Assembly (NCBI RefSeq): GCF_023516435.1
Contig: NZ_CP097332.1
Coordinates: 3,596,001-3,660,000, forward strand
Length of the DNA stretch: 64,000 nt
Direction: 5' to 3'
From: Jatrophihabitans telluris
Lineage (GTDB): Bacteria > Actinomycetota > Actinomycetes > Mycobacteriales > Jatrophihabitantaceae
Part shown: piece by piece, positions 1 through 8,655 of the stretch
How positions within the stretch are numbered: position 1 is the stretch's first letter
How the letters are laid out: every line of letters begins with the position of its first letter
Translations under genes and position numbers: made by a program
Notes under the pieces: model-generated
Told to the model about the DNA's origin: nothing
The model's database searches: none
The model's input: only the letters and a program-made list of their open reading frames with translations

Positions 1-242
1 CGTACGTGCGGATCATCCGACGGGCCGGCTACAGCGGCTGGTGGATTCTGGCCGGCCTGGTCCCACTGCTCAACGTAATCATGATGCTGCTGTTCGCGTT
101 CAAGGAATGGCCGATCCAGCGCGAACTCGCCTATCTTCGCCAGCAGGTTCGGGGCTATCCGCCGAACGCACAGGGTCATCCGCCCTACGGTGCCGGTGGC
201 TACGGCTATGGGTACGGCTCCGGGCCGGGCACGCCAGGCTGA
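1..242 (+). CDS. C-terminal part of a small membrane protein (partial)
   Basis: The reading frame is open from the window edge to a TGA at 240-242, so this is the 3' end of a gene that starts outside. The visible part has the motif RRAGYSGWW, one hydrophobic segment (about 25 residues, ILAGLVPLLNVIMMLLFAF), then EWPIQREL and a Gly/Pro/Tyr-rich tail. This layout is common at the end of small actinobacterial membrane proteins resembling the DUF805 group, where the tail is cytosolic. A GTG at 6 could be read as a start, but the frame continues upstream through TAC and the motif looks internal. Function is unknown. It is separated from the convergent guaA gene by about 130 bp in which I see nothing specific. 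Confidence 0.6.
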   Translation, partial: YVRIIRRAGYSGWWILAGLVPLLNVIMMLLFAFKEWPIQRELAYLRQQVRGYPPNAQGHPPYGAGGYGYGYGSGPGTPG

Positions 243-370
243 ACCGCGGCCCTGACCGGCCGAGAGGCGAACCCTGACCGATGAACAAGATCTGAAGTGC
301 GCCAGCAAACGCTGGCCGTGGGGCTTCGTCTACCGGTCGGCCCGGTCACCGACGTCGTGCGGTAGGGCTG

Positions 371-1930
371 CTACTCCCACTCGATGGTGCCCGGAGGCTT
401 GCTCGTCACATCGAGCACGACCCGGTTGACCTCACGCACCTCGTTCGTGATGCGGGTCGAGATCTTTTCCAGCACCTCGTACGGAACTCGTGTCCAGTCC
501 GCGGTCATGGCGTCCTCCGAGGACACCGGCCGCAACACGATCGGGTGCCCGTACGTCCGGCCGTCGCCTTGCACACCGACCGAACGGACATCGGCCAGCA
601 GCACCACCGGGCACTGCCAGATGTCGCGGTCAAGCCCGGCGGCCGACAGCTCGGCACGGGCGATCGCGTCGGCACGCCGCAGCACGTCCAGCCGATCGGC
701 ATCGACGGCGCCGACGATCCGAATACCCAGGCCCGGACCGGGGAAGGGCTGGCGCCACACGATCTCCTCGGGCAGCCCCAGCTCCAGACCGACCCGGCGA
801 ACCTCGTCCTTGAACAGGGTGCGCAACGGCTCGATCAGCTCGAACTGCAGATCGTCGGGCAGACCACCGACATTGTGATGGCTCTTGATGTTGGCGGTGC
901 CGGTCCCCCCGCCGGACTCGACCACATCGGGGTAGAGCGTGCCCTGCACCAGGAACCGGTAACCCGGGCCGGATTTCTCGGCCTCGACCAGTTCGCGTTC
1001 GGCCTGCTCGAAGGACCGGATGAACTCCCGGCCGATGATCTTGCGCTTCAGTTCGGGATCGGTCACGCCGGCCAGCGCGTCGAGGAACTGCCCGCGGGCG
1101 TCGACGATCGTGAGGGACACCCCCGTCGCCGCCACGAAGTCCTGCTCGACCTGCTCGGCCTCGCCGGACCGCAACAGGCCGTGGTCGACGAAGACACAGC
1201 TCAGTTGGTCGCCGATCGCACGCTGCACCAGCGCGGCCGCGACCGCCGAGTCCACCCCGCCGGACAGCCCGCAGATGACCTTGGCGTCGCCGACCTGCTT
1301 GCGGATGAGCTCGACCTGCTCGGAGATGATGTTGGCGTCGGTCCAGTCCGGCGTGAGCCCCGCGATGTCGTAGAGGAAGTTCTGCAGCAGCTGCTGACCG
1401 TGCTCGGTGTGCAGCACCTCCGGATGGAACTGCACACCGGCCAACCGCCGACCGGTGTCCTCGAAGGCGGCGACCGGGGTACCGGCGGTGGAGGCGGTCA
1501 CCGCGAACCCGTCGGGGGCCCGGGTCACCGCGTCGCCGTGGGACATCCACACCTGCTGGGTTTCCGGCATACCGGCGAACAACGTCCCGGCGCCGCCGAC
1601 CGACAGCGTGGTCCGGCCGAACTCCGAGCCGCCCGTGTGCGCGACCTCGCCCCCGAGCGCCTGGGTCATGGCCTGGAAGCCGTAGCAGATACCGAATGTG
1701 GGCACGCCGGAGGAGAACAGCGCCGGGTCTGTGGTCGGCGCGCCATCGGCGTAGACCGAGGACGGACCACCGGACAGGATGATCGCCTTCGGATTCTTGG
1801 CCATCATCACCGCCACCGGCATCGACGACGGGACGATCTCGGAATAGACGTTGGCCTCCCGCACGCGCCGGGCGATCAACTGCGCGTACTGCGCCCCATA
1901 GTCAACGACGAGAACGGTGTCGGTCTGCAC
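371..1930 (-). CDS. guaA: GMP synthase (glutamine-hydrolysing)
   Basis: This cytosolic enzyme converts XMP, ATP and glutamine to GMP, the last step of guanine nucleotide synthesis. At 519 residues it has the normal length. The N-terminal class I glutamine amidotransferase domain (about 1-195) has the nucleophile Cys82 in FGICYGFQ and the His/Glu pair in QFHPE. The ATP pyrophosphatase domain follows with the P-loop SGGVDS near residue 224. The C-terminal dimerisation domain ends in the family motif KPPGTIEWE. It is the most downstream of three guanine-pathway genes on this strand (guaB at 15978 and guaB3 at 8656 lie further along), but they are not one operon because plus-strand genes interrupt them. 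The short gap of 12 bp to the upstream SDR gene suggests possible co-transcription with that gene. Confidence 0.98.
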   Translation of the reverse strand: MQTDTVLVVDYGAQYAQLIARRVREANVYSEIVPSSMPVAVMMAKNPKAIILSGGPSSVYADGAPTTDPALFSSGVPTFGICYGFQAMTQALGGEVAHTGGSEFGRTTLSVGGAGTLFAGMPETQQVWMSHGDAVTRAPDGFAVTASTAGTPVAAFEDTGRRLAGVQFHPEVLHTEHGQQLLQNFLYDIAGLTPDWTDANIISEQVELIRKQVGDAKVICGLSGGVDSAVAAALVQRAIGDQLSCVFVDHGLLRSGEAEQVEQDFVAATGVSLTIVDARGQFLDALAGVTDPELKRKIIGREFIRSFEQAERELVEAEKSGPGYRFLVQGTLYPDVVESGGGTGTANIKSHHNVGGLPDDLQFELIEPLRTLFKDEVRRVGLELGLPEEIVWRQPFPGPGLGIRIVGAVDADRLDVLRRADAIARAELSAAGLDRDIWQCPVVLLADVRSVGVQGDGRTYGHPIVLRPVSSEDAMTADWTRVPYEVLEKISTRITNEVREVNRVVLDVTSKPPGTIEWE

Positions 1931-1942
1931 CGGCTCATTCTC

Positions 1943-2824
1943 TCAGGTCGTCCACTCGTACTTGACGCCGGTGAGCTCGGTGCTGAGATCCCACAACTGA
2001 TCAGCCAGCCCCTCGTCGCGGGCGGTCGCGCTGGGCTGGGCCGCACCGGCCGGACCGCGCACCTCACCCCAGCGTGGACCGGAGTAGCTGCCGGCGGCAG
2101 CCGTGGTCGCGGCCAGCAGGCTCGGTCGTGCCCCCGCCGCGGCGGACTGGAGGACGACTCGTCCGAAGACCCGACCCAGTCCCTTGATGACCGGATTGGC
2201 GCCGAGTCCCTCGTCGGTGAGGAACAGGTTCGTGGCCGAGATCCCCGGGTGCGCGGCGGTCGAGGTGAGCACGCTGCCGGCCTCGTCGGCCCGTCGCTGC
2301 AGTTCCAGGGCGAAGAGCAGGTTGGCCAGCTTCGATTCGGAGTACGCCTGCTGTGGGCGATAGGACGATTCAGGGTTTCCGAACAGCACCCCGGCGGTTC
2401 CGCTGCGATGGGCGAGCGAGGATACCGTCACCACCCGCGGGGCCGGCGCGGCCAGCAACGCCGGCAGGAGCAGTCCGGTCAGGGCGAAGTGGCCGAGGTG
2501 GTTGACACCGAACTGCAGCTCGAAGCCGTCGCTGGTCGCCCGCCACCGCCGGGGCGCCATCACTCCGGCGTTGTTCACCAGCAGATCCAGCGGGCCGTCC
2601 CACGAGTCGGCGAAAGCCCGGATCGAGTCGAGGGACCCCAGTTCCAGCGGACGCGCCTCGACCGCGGCCCCGGGCACGAGGGCCCGGACCCGGTCTCGTG
2701 CACGGGAAGCCCTGTCCTGATCGCGGCAGGCGAGGACGACGCGGTGACCGGAACGGGCGAGCTCGACGGCGGTGAACAGACCGATCCCGGAGCTTGAGCC
2801 GGTGACAACCGCGGTGACAGACAT
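1943..2824 (-). CDS. Short-chain dehydrogenase/reductase, retinol-dehydrogenase-like
   Basis: This is a 293-residue NAD(P)-dependent oxidoreductase of the SDR family. The N-terminal Rossmann motif VTGSSSGIG begins at about residue 6, NNAG (LLVNNAGVM) lies near residue 85, and the catalytic YSESK near residue 165 supplies Tyr and Lys. The sequence resembles the extended group annotated as WW-domain oxidoreductase or retinol dehydrogenase-like in bacteria; the substrate cannot be inferred. An open frame continues far upstream on this strand, but it is only the shadow of corA. I place the start at the ATG at 2824, directly before the Rossmann motif. The gene is divergent from corA with only 30 bp between the starts and lies 12 bp upstream of guaA. 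Confidence 0.9.
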   Translation of the reverse strand: MSVTAVVTGSSSGIGLFTAVELARSGHRVVLACRDQDRASRARDRVRALVPGAAVEARPLELGSLDSIRAFADSWDGPLDLLVNNAGVMAPRRWRATSDGFELQFGVNHLGHFALTGLLLPALLAAPAPRVVTVSSLAHRSGTAGVLFGNPESSYRPQQAYSESKLANLLFALELQRRADEAGSVLTSTAAHPGISATNLFLTDEGLGANPVIKGLGRVFGRVVLQSAAAGARPSLLAATTAAAGSYSGPRWGEVRGPAGAAQPSATARDEGLADQLWDLSTELTGVKYEWTT

Positions 2825-2854
2825 GTACGCCACGCTAAGCGGTGCCGGGACCGC

Positions 2855-3859
2855 GTGCACACTGGAGCGGTGACGATCACCGGAGTTCGAACTCGGTTGT
2901 GGCGTAGCGGCGTCCTGGAGAAGGAGGACTTTCCCTTCGCCGACATCTCCGACTATGTATGTCAGGACGACTGCCTCGTCTGGATCGGCCTTCGCTCCCC
3001 CGACGCCGAGGTCCTCAACGGGCTGGCCGAGGAGCTGAGCCTCGATCCCCTCGCGGTGGAGGACGCCATCGCGCACCGCGAGCGTCCCAAGGCCTCGCAC
3101 TACGACAGCCACACCTTCCTGTCGGCGTACGCGCTGGAGCTGGACCACGAGACTTCCGAGCTGAAACAGACCCAGGTGTCGGCTTTCGTGCTGCCCCACG
3201 CGATGGTCAGCGTGCACACCGAGGACTGGTTCGACATCGACGCGGTCCTGCGGCGCTGGGACCAGGACAGCGAGCTGATCAAGCTCGGTTCGAAGACGCT
3301 GGCCTATCACCTGCTGGACTATCTGGTCGACGGCCACTTCGATGTGATCCAGTCTCTCGACGACGAGATCGAAGCGTTGGAGGACGTGTTGTTCGACGAC
3401 TCCCCCAACGCGGCGCAGAAGAATCACCTGCAACGTCGGACGTTTGCCCTTCGGAAGGCCCTGGTGCAGGCCCGACGGGTGATCCTGCCGATGCGCGAGG
3501 TGCTCAACACGATGGTGCGGCGGGACAGCGTCATGCCCGAGCCGCTGCGTCCGTACTTCGAGGATCTCTACGACCACGTCCTGCGGGCGTCGGAATGGAC
3601 CGAGTCCCTGCGGGACATGATCAGTTCGGTATTCGAGACCAACCTGTCGCTGGCCGATGCGCGGCTCAACACGATCATGAAGAAGCTGACCTCCTGGGCT
3701 GCCATCATCGCGATCCCGACCGCGGTGACCGGCTTCTACGGCCAGAACGTCCCCTATCCCGGGTTCGGACAGCACTGGGGTTTCGCCACCAGTTCAGCCA
3801 TCATGGTCGGCCTGGTGGTCTCCCTCTACGTCCTGTTCAAAAAGAAGGAATGGCTCTAG
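2855..3859 (+). CDS. corA: CorA-family divalent metal ion transporter
   Basis: This is a pentameric inner-membrane channel family that takes up Mg2+ or related divalent ions. The protein (334 residues from this start) has the long soluble N-terminal domain with Glu-rich helices (for example DDEIEALEDVLFDD near residue 170) and two C-terminal membrane helices around residues 280-298 and 308-328, ending in the basic KKKEWL. The loop after the first helix reads YGQN rather than YGMN, so the canonical GMN selectivity motif is GQN. GQN and related GxN variants are known in this family. Two GTG starts are possible, 2855 and 2870; neither has a good ribosome binding site. It is divergent from the SDR gene. 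Confidence 0.93.
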   Translation: MHTGAVTITGVRTRLWRSGVLEKEDFPFADISDYVCQDDCLVWIGLRSPDAEVLNGLAEELSLDPLAVEDAIAHRERPKASHYDSHTFLSAYALELDHETSELKQTQVSAFVLPHAMVSVHTEDWFDIDAVLRRWDQDSELIKLGSKTLAYHLLDYLVDGHFDVIQSLDDEIEALEDVLFDDSPNAAQKNHLQRRTFALRKALVQARRVILPMREVLNTMVRRDSVMPEPLRPYFEDLYDHVLRASEWTESLRDMISSVFETNLSLADARLNTIMKKLTSWAAIIAIPTAVTGFYGQNVPYPGFGQHWGFATSSAIMVGLVVSLYVLFKKKEWL

Positions 3860-3924
3860 CCCCTCGGTGTTGGTTGTGCGAGCCGATCCGTCGGTGTCTT
3901 CGTTCGAGCAGCCGCCTGCTGCTT

Positions 3925-4000
3925 TTCGCGAATGGGCAGTTCCGCGCTGAGTGGGCGGTTACAAATGCCCATTCGCTGCGAAACTGCCCATTCGCGCAGA
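3925..4000. repeat. 75-bp palindromic intergenic element, copy 1
   Basis: Outer arms GCGAATGGGCAGTTCCGC and GCGAAACTGCCCATTCGC are inverted complements with one mismatch. Between them a second hairpin is formed by GAGTGGGC and GCCCATTC around about 10 nt. A nearly identical copy, differing at three internal positions, lies at 6669-6743 in the same orientation. The two copies bracket the three-gene ABC cassette. This copy sits between the convergent corA and the small membrane-protein gene, so it could also act as a bidirectional terminator-like hairpin, although there is no T-tract. Confidence 0.9.
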
Positions 4001-4032
4001 CGAGGGGGGGCGCAGCCGGCTCTGGGCACCGA

Positions 4033-4638
4033 CTAACGCGGCTGCCTCACCGTGATCCAGGTGCCCACGACCGCGAGGACGACGGCTAGGCACCAACTGT
4101 CGATCCGGTCCGACGCCGCCACGGGCCATGCCCAGGGTCTGGCACCGGATGATGCCCTGCCGAAGATCGCGGCGAGCAGCGACCAAGCGATGACCGGTAT
4201 CGCGGCGAGATCGGGCGGCCCGATCCGTCGTGAGAGGAGAACGCAGCCAACCCCGCCGAGGCCGTTGCGGATTGCGCCCGCGACATCGGGCTGGGAGCCC
4301 AACAGCCCGCACAGCGCGGTAGCCGTGAAGACCATGGCCACGGCAACCGTCAGGAGAACCTCGCCGATCGGCAGGGACCTGCTCGCGCGGCGGTCGGCGT
4401 CCGTGCTGGCTCGGTCGAGGGCCCAGGCCAGCGCGACGCTCATGACGAGCGGAAGGAACAGGGCCGCGGTCAACGGCGACAGCGACGCCATCCCAGCGAT
4501 CGGCAGTGGAAGCGGAAGGCCGCCGAATAGCGACACGCACCCGCCACACGCCGCGGCCATCACCAGCAGACGCCCCACGGCCCTCGATTTGATCCACCAG
4601 ATCACGGGGCCAGTACCTCGGAGGGTGGAGTTGAGCAC
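4033..4638 (-). CDS. Polytopic membrane protein of an ABC cassette
   Basis: A 201-residue protein with about six hydrophobic segments (for example GRLLVMAAACGGCVSLFGG, SLSPLTAALFLPLVMSVALAW, VLLTVAVAMVFTATALCGLL, and a last one near residues 180-195). I do not recognise the family. It is the third gene of a minus-strand cassette and overlaps the upstream permease gene by 37 bp, so the two are translated from one transcript. The arrangement ATPase, large permease-like protein, small polytopic protein suggests a second membrane subunit of the same exporter. The palindromic element at 3925 lies just downstream of its stop. Substrate and direction of transport are unknown. Confidence 0.75.
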   Translation of the reverse strand: MLNSTLRGTGPVIWWIKSRAVGRLLVMAAACGGCVSLFGGLPLPLPIAGMASLSPLTAALFLPLVMSVALAWALDRASTDADRRASRSLPIGEVLLTVAVAMVFTATALCGLLGSQPDVAGAIRNGLGGVGCVLLSRRIGPPDLAAIPVIAWSLLAAIFGRASSGARPWAWPVAASDRIDSWCLAVVLAVVGTWITVRQPR

Positions 4639-5828
4639 TCATCGAGCGCTCGAACGAGCCTGCGATACCAGTGCGTCTGGACCGTTGCCGTCCTGGACAT
4701 GATCGCCGCCACGACGGCCTGTTCTTGCGGAAGGGGGCTGATCACGTCGCCTGGCACGCCGGCCGTTTCCACCAACCACAGATAGAGGTATGACTGAAGA
4801 ACCGCTGACTCGAACGGTCGGGAGCCGCAGTTCGGACCGGGAGGCACCAGGGCTTGCGCGACCGACGCCAGAAGTTCCGAGCGGCTCATCCTCGGCGATA
4901 CTCCGAACGGCGACACGGACGTGTGCGGACCGCGTCTCTCGGAAAGGCTGGCCGGCAAGACAACGCCGAGACGCGACCAGATCGGGGCGGCCTGGCCGAC
5001 CACAGCGGTCAACGCCGGCAGAGTTGTCAGGTTCTCCGGCCACACACAGATCGAGATCGAGGCTGGTGCGCAGTTGACCGCTCCGCGTCGCGGCTCAACC
5101 GGATCTGGACCGAGTCGGCGCACCAGCGCGTACCCAGCGGAGCCCGCTACGAGAAGCAGCACTGTTGCGGGAACTATCAACGTCCGTAGGGCGATTCGAT
5201 GGCACGCGGCCATGCCGAGTCCGCACAGCACGGTATTGACGACGGTCAATCCGGCGACAGCCACGGAGGAAACGGCCACATCCACCGAGCAGCAGCCCAG
5301 TCCCCATGAGCCGGTGAGATGCCGGATCCAGAACGGTTCGATCGAGGGCGGTAGGGCCAGCCACAGGTACCCGCCCACGAGCGCGGACGGCACCGCGACG
5401 GCGCGCGAGACCCGAGTCGCCAGGGCCGCCGCGATAGCCGAGTGAGCAACCAGGACCAGCAGGCACATCCAGGCAATCGTCAGCGGCGGGAGCTGCGCGC
5501 CGGCCTGCAGCCAGCCGAGGACGAGGAGAACTGCCGCGGACAGCGAGACCGTCCACCAGCAGGCGCAGATCACCACCCGCAACGGTGGCCGGACCGCTGG
5601 AAGGGCCAGCACTCCGCCCGTTCGCAATCTACCGACCTCGAAGGCACACAGCGCCGCGCAGACCGGGGCAAGGATGAAGATCGGCTCGGTCGCTTGGGCC
5701 CATTCCGCCAGGCGGTAGGTGGTCGACGGATCCCGGACCGAGGCGCTTTGGAGGAAACAGATGACGAGCAGCGGGACGGCCAGCCAGGTCGCAGGTTGCC
5801 GAGCGATCAAGCGGACGGTCGGCGTCAT
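4602..5828 (-). CDS. ABC-transporter permease-like membrane protein
   Basis: A 408-residue protein with an N-terminal half of about six membrane segments (residues 15-235) and a mostly soluble C-terminal half (about 240-408) that contains a Cys-rich start (CAPASISICVWPEN). The topology resembles ABC-2-like permeases carrying an extra C-terminal domain, but I do not recognise a named family. The 5' end overlaps the ATPase gene by 4 bp (ATGA), and the 3' end overlaps the next membrane gene, which indicates translational coupling. The ATPase next door makes a transport role likely. Whether it exports peptides, lipids or drugs cannot be read from the sequence. Confidence 0.75.
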   Translation of the reverse strand: MTPTVRLIARQPATWLAVPLLVICFLQSASVRDPSTTYRLAEWAQATEPIFILAPVCAALCAFEVGRLRTGGVLALPAVRPPLRVVICACWWTVSLSAAVLLVLGWLQAGAQLPPLTIAWMCLLVLVAHSAIAAALATRVSRAVAVPSALVGGYLWLALPPSIEPFWIRHLTGSWGLGCCSVDVAVSSVAVAGLTVVNTVLCGLGMAACHRIALRTLIVPATVLLLVAGSAGYALVRRLGPDPVEPRRGAVNCAPASISICVWPENLTTLPALTAVVGQAAPIWSRLGVVLPASLSERRGPHTSVSPFGVSPRMSRSELLASVAQALVPPGPNCGSRPFESAVLQSYLYLWLVETAGVPGDVISPLPQEQAVVAAIMSRTATVQTHWYRRLVRALDECSTPPSEVLAP

Positions 5829-6556
5829 TCGTCCCCGCCGACCAGCATCGCGTACGCGGACTCTGCCCGTCGAGGGCGGTCGACTCCCGGGCCGGCAAGC
5901 TCGAGGAAGGACGCGGTCGGGCCGTCGAAGAGCAAGCGTCCGCCGCGCAGGACGGCTACCCGATCGAAGGTATCGGCAAGGTCGGCTGTCTCATGGGTGG
6001 ACGTGAGCACATCTGTTGTCACCAACCCTGCGACCAGTTGCTGAAAGCGTGACTTCTGAACGGGATCGAGTCCCGCCGTGGGTTCGTCCAGCAGGAGCAG
6101 GGACGGTTCGGCCACCAGCGCTTGGGCCAGACCAAGGCGCCGCAGCTGCCCGCCCGACAGGGTCGACGCCCGGTCATCGCCACGGTCGATCAGCCCGACG
6201 GCGTCGAGCTCGGCCTCGGCACGTTGCCATGCAACACGCTTACCGAGGCCGGACAACCAGCCGTGATAAGCGACCTGTTCTCGGCAGCGCAGACCGGGAA
6301 TGGCTCTGACCTGCTGGGGCATCCACGCGATCGCGCCCCGGGCCTGCCGCACCGGCCGGCGCCCCTGGTTGTCAGAGAAATCCACCACGCCGCGTTGCGG
6401 ATTCAGCAGCGAGGAGGCGAGGGCGAGCAACATCGACTTGCCGGCACCATTCGGGCCGAGCAACACCGTGCGTCCCGGCGAGAGCTTCCAACTGAAATCG
6501 TCAAGCACGGCGCGGCCTCGACGGTAGGCATACGAGACAGCGTCAAACTCCAGCAC
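5825..6556 (-). CDS. ABC transporter ATP-binding protein
   Basis: A 243-residue cytosolic ATPase of the ABC-2 or drug-exporter type. The Walker A motif GPNGAGKS is near residue 34, a Q-loop (WMPQQ) near 80, the signature LSGGQLRR near 135, Walker B LLLLDEPTAGLD near 155, and the switch region STHETAD near 190, where the H-loop His is present. It energises the membrane proteins encoded by the two downstream overlapping genes (4 bp overlap with the permease). It is the promoter-proximal gene of the cassette. The upstream region to the ZTP riboswitch holds palindrome copy 2 and a short GC-rich tandem repeat. Confidence 0.92.
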   Translation of the reverse strand: MLEFDAVSYAYRRGRAVLDDFSWKLSPGRTVLLGPNGAGKSMLLALASSLLNPQRGVVDFSDNQGRRPVRQARGAIAWMPQQVRAIPGLRCREQVAYHGWLSGLGKRVAWQRAEAELDAVGLIDRGDDRASTLSGGQLRRLGLAQALVAEPSLLLLDEPTAGLDPVQKSRFQQLVAGLVTTDVLTSTHETADLADTFDRVAVLRGGRLLFDGPTASFLELAGPGVDRPRRAESAYAMLVGGDE

Positions 6557-6668
6557 AGTGCTACGTCCGCCTCAGTAGTCGACCATCACGAACCAGGATC
6601 ACTCTGTCGTATCCGCCATCAGCCAGCCAGTAATTTGAGCTGGATTTGAGATCTTGCGTGGTCCGGTC

Positions 6669-6743
6669 TTCGCGAATGGGCAGTTTCGCGCTGAGTGGGC
6701 GGTTGCAAGTGCCCATTCGCTGCGAAACTGCCCATTCGCGCAA
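6669..6743. repeat. 75-bp palindromic intergenic element, copy 2
   Basis: Same element as at 3925-4000, in direct orientation. The outer stem is CGCGAATGGGCAGTTTCGC against GCGAAACTGCCCATTCGCG, a perfect 19-bp pairing in this copy, with the inner GAGTGGGC/GCCCATTC hairpin. It lies 110 bp upstream of the ABC cassette start, so the cassette is flanked on both sides. Confidence 0.9.
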
Positions 6744-6778
6744 AGGGGCGGCGCACGGGGGCCGCACCGGGGCGGGGC

Positions 6779-6826
6779 CGCACGGGAGCCGCACGGGAGC
6801 CGCACGGAAGCCGCACGGGAGCCGCA
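6779..6826. repeat. Short GC-rich tandem repeat
   Basis: About four to five copies of an 11-bp unit CGGGAGCCGCA, one carrying an A substitution, between the palindromic element and the glyA riboswitch. No coding function is seen. The remainder of the gene-free stretch 6557-6882 shows nothing else I can name. Confidence 0.8.
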
Positions 6827-6882
6827 TGCCCGCCCGATCACCGCGCCGCCAGCATGCCGATGTGATCCGCTAAGCTCAGCGG

Positions 6883-6958
6883 CGGGCCGTGACTGGCGCG
6901 TCGAGGTGGGTTCACCACCGGGGAGCGGTCTAGCGTTCCCCGCCGTGCGCCTGGGCGA
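6883..6958 (+). promoter_or_regulatory. ZTP/ZMP (pfl motif) riboswitch upstream of glyA
   Basis: The conserved pieces of the ZTP riboswitch are present in order: GCCGTGACTGGCG, then the hairpin GGTGGGTTCACCACC followed by GGGGAGCG, a variable linker, and the 3' element CCGTGCGCCTGGGC that closes the ligand-binding pseudoknot. ZTP riboswitches sense the purine intermediates ZMP/ZTP that accumulate when 10-formyl-THF is limiting, and they typically turn on one-carbon genes such as glyA. The aptamer ends 40 nt before the glyA ATG. Within that gap I see no clear terminator, so control could be at translation. Confidence 0.92.
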
Positions 6959-6998
6959 TCCACCGCTGACCGAACCCGACCCAGCCCGGGAGCGCCTG

Positions 6999-8447
6999 AT
7001 GACACAGCCCTTCGACTCCGCCGCCGTCACCGCCGCCTATACGAACGCCCTCGACGTGATCCGTTCCGTCGAACCCCGCGTGGCCGGCGCGATCACCCAG
7101 GAGCTGGCCGACCAGCGGTCCTCGCTCAAGCTCATCGCCAGTGAGAACTACGCCTCCCCGGCCGTGCTGCTGACAATGGGCAACTGGTTCTCCGACAAGT
7201 ACGCAGAGGGCACCGTCGGGCACCGTTTCTACGCCGGATGCCAGAACGTCGACACCATCGAGGCGCTGGCGGCCGAACACGCCCGCGAACTGTTCGGCGC
7301 TCCGTACGCCTACGTCCAGCCGCACTCGGGCATCGACGCGAACCTCGTCGCGTTCTGGTCGGTCCTGGCCGCCAGGATCGAGGCGCCGGCGCTGGTCGAG
7401 GCCGGCGTGAAGAACGTCAACGATCTCAATGAGGACGACTGGACGACCCTGCGTCGCGCCTTCGGGGATCAACGTCTGCTCGGCATGTCGCTGGACGTCG
7501 GCGGCCACCTCACGCACGGTTTCCGTCCCAACATCAGCGGCAAGATGTTCACCCACGCCTCCTACGGCACCGACCCCGAAACCGGCCTCATCGACTACGA
7601 CGCGGTTCGGGCCAAGGCCAAGGAGTTCAAGCCGCTCATTCTGATGGCGGGATACTCCGCCTACCCGCGCAAGGTCAACTTCGCCACGATGCGAGAAATC
7701 GCCGATGAGGTCGGCGCGACCCTGATCGTCGACATGGCCCACTTCGCGGGCCTGGTCGCCGGCAAGGTGTTCACCGGCGACTTCAATCCGGTCCCGTTCG
7801 CCCACATCACGACGACGACTACCCACAAGTCCTTGCGTGGCCCGCGTGGTGGCGCGGTGCTGGCCCAGCCGGAGTTCGCCGAGTTCGTCGACAAGGGTTG
7901 TCCGATGGTGCTCGGGGGCCCCTTGTCCCACGTGATGGCCGCCAAGGCCGTGGCTTTCGCCGAGGCTCGCACTCCGCAGTTCCAGACCTACGCACACAAC
8001 GTCGCGGACAACGCGGTCGCCCTCGCCGAGGGACTCAGCAAGCGGGGCGGCACCCTGGTCACGGGTGGAACCGAGAATCACCTTGTGCTGTTGGACGTTT
8101 CCTCCTTCGGGATAACGGGCCGCCAAGCCGAGTCGGCGCTGGTCGACTCCGGCATCGTGACCAACCGAAACTCGGTTCCCCAGGACCCGAACGGAGCCTG
8201 GTACACCTCCGGGATCCGTTTGGGCACGCCGGCGCTGACCGCGCGCGGTTTCGGCAGGGACGAGTTCGACCGGACGGCGGAGCTGATCGTGGACGTACTC
8301 ACCGCGACATCGCCGGTGGCCGCATCCAGCGGAGGCGTGTCGAAGGCGAAGTACGACCTGCCCTCGGACGTCGCGGCCAAGACCCGCGCCGCCGCGGCCG
8401 AGATTCTGGACGCCAACCCGCTCTACCCGGGGCTGACCCTCAACTGA
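6999..8447 (+). CDS. glyA: Serine hydroxymethyltransferase
   Basis: This PLP enzyme converts serine and THF to glycine and 5,10-methylene-THF, supplying one-carbon units for purine synthesis. The 482-residue product is longer than the E. coli enzyme (about 417) because of an insertion around residues 130-180 and a C-terminal extension, a form known in actinobacteria. The PLP-binding Lys277 sits in [15 protein letters not shown], and the N-terminal LIASENY motif is at 45-51. The frame is open far upstream, but the ATG at 6999 follows the riboswitch and begins the conserved protein. The ZTP riboswitch ties its expression to folate and purine status, which matches the guaA/guaB genes nearby. Confidence 0.96.
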   Translation: MTQPFDSAAVTAAYTNALDVIRSVEPRVAGAITQELADQRSSLKLIASENYASPAVLLTMGNWFSDKYAEGTVGHRFYAGCQNVDTIEALAAEHARELFGAPYAYVQPHSGIDANLVAFWSVLAARIEAPALVEAGVKNVNDLNEDDWTTLRRAFGDQRLLGMSLDVGGHLTHGFRPNISGKMFTHASYGTDPETGLIDYDAVRAKAKEFKPLILMAGYSAYPRKVNFATMREIADEVGATLIVDMAHFAGLVAGKVFTGDFNPVPFAHITTTTTHKSLRGPRGGAVLAQPEFAEFVDKGCPMVLGGPLSHVMAAKAVAFAEARTPQFQTYAHNVADNAVALAEGLSKRGGTLVTGGTENHLVLLDVSSFGITGRQAESALVDSGIVTNRNSVPQDPNGAWYTSGIRLGTPALTARGFGRDEFDRTAELIVDVLTATSPVAASSGGVSKAKYDLPSDVAAKTRAAAAEILDANPLYPGLTLN

Positions 8448-8458
8448 CGTCTCAGCCG

Positions 8459-8655
8459 GCGCTCAACCCTCGCTCAACCCTCGCTCAAGCGGCCCTGCGC
8501 TGACCGGCGCCCTCCGGGCTGGACCGAGCGTGCACCTACGCGCCCGGCAACAGTGTGGCGAGCGCGACCTCAGCCCAGCCAGGTCCCGATCCGCGACGTC
8601 AGCCCAGCCACGTCAGCCCAGCCACGTCAGCCCAGCCATGTCCCGATCCGCGACC
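8459..8655. repeat. Gene-free stretch of small tandem repeats
   Basis: Downstream of glyA, GCTCAACCCTC is repeated about three times (8461-8488). The block from 8561 on consists of copies of CAGCCCAGCCACGT flanked by two copies of GTCCCGATCCGCGAC. The block runs into the 3' end of the convergent guaB3 gene, whose last codons (SLR, stop) have the same CAGCGCAGCGACGT composition, suggesting local duplication. No gene is visible here. Confidence 0.75.

Noticed and set aside
545-2797. Long plus-strand open frame of 750 codons opposite guaA and the SDR gene
   Set aside because: It is a high-GC shadow frame with Arg/Gly/His-rich, low-information protein; guaA on the other strand is unmistakable.
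6654-6998. N-terminal extension of glyA
   Set aside because: The frame runs through the palindrome, the GC-rich repeat and the ZTP riboswitch; the conserved protein and start codon are at 6999.
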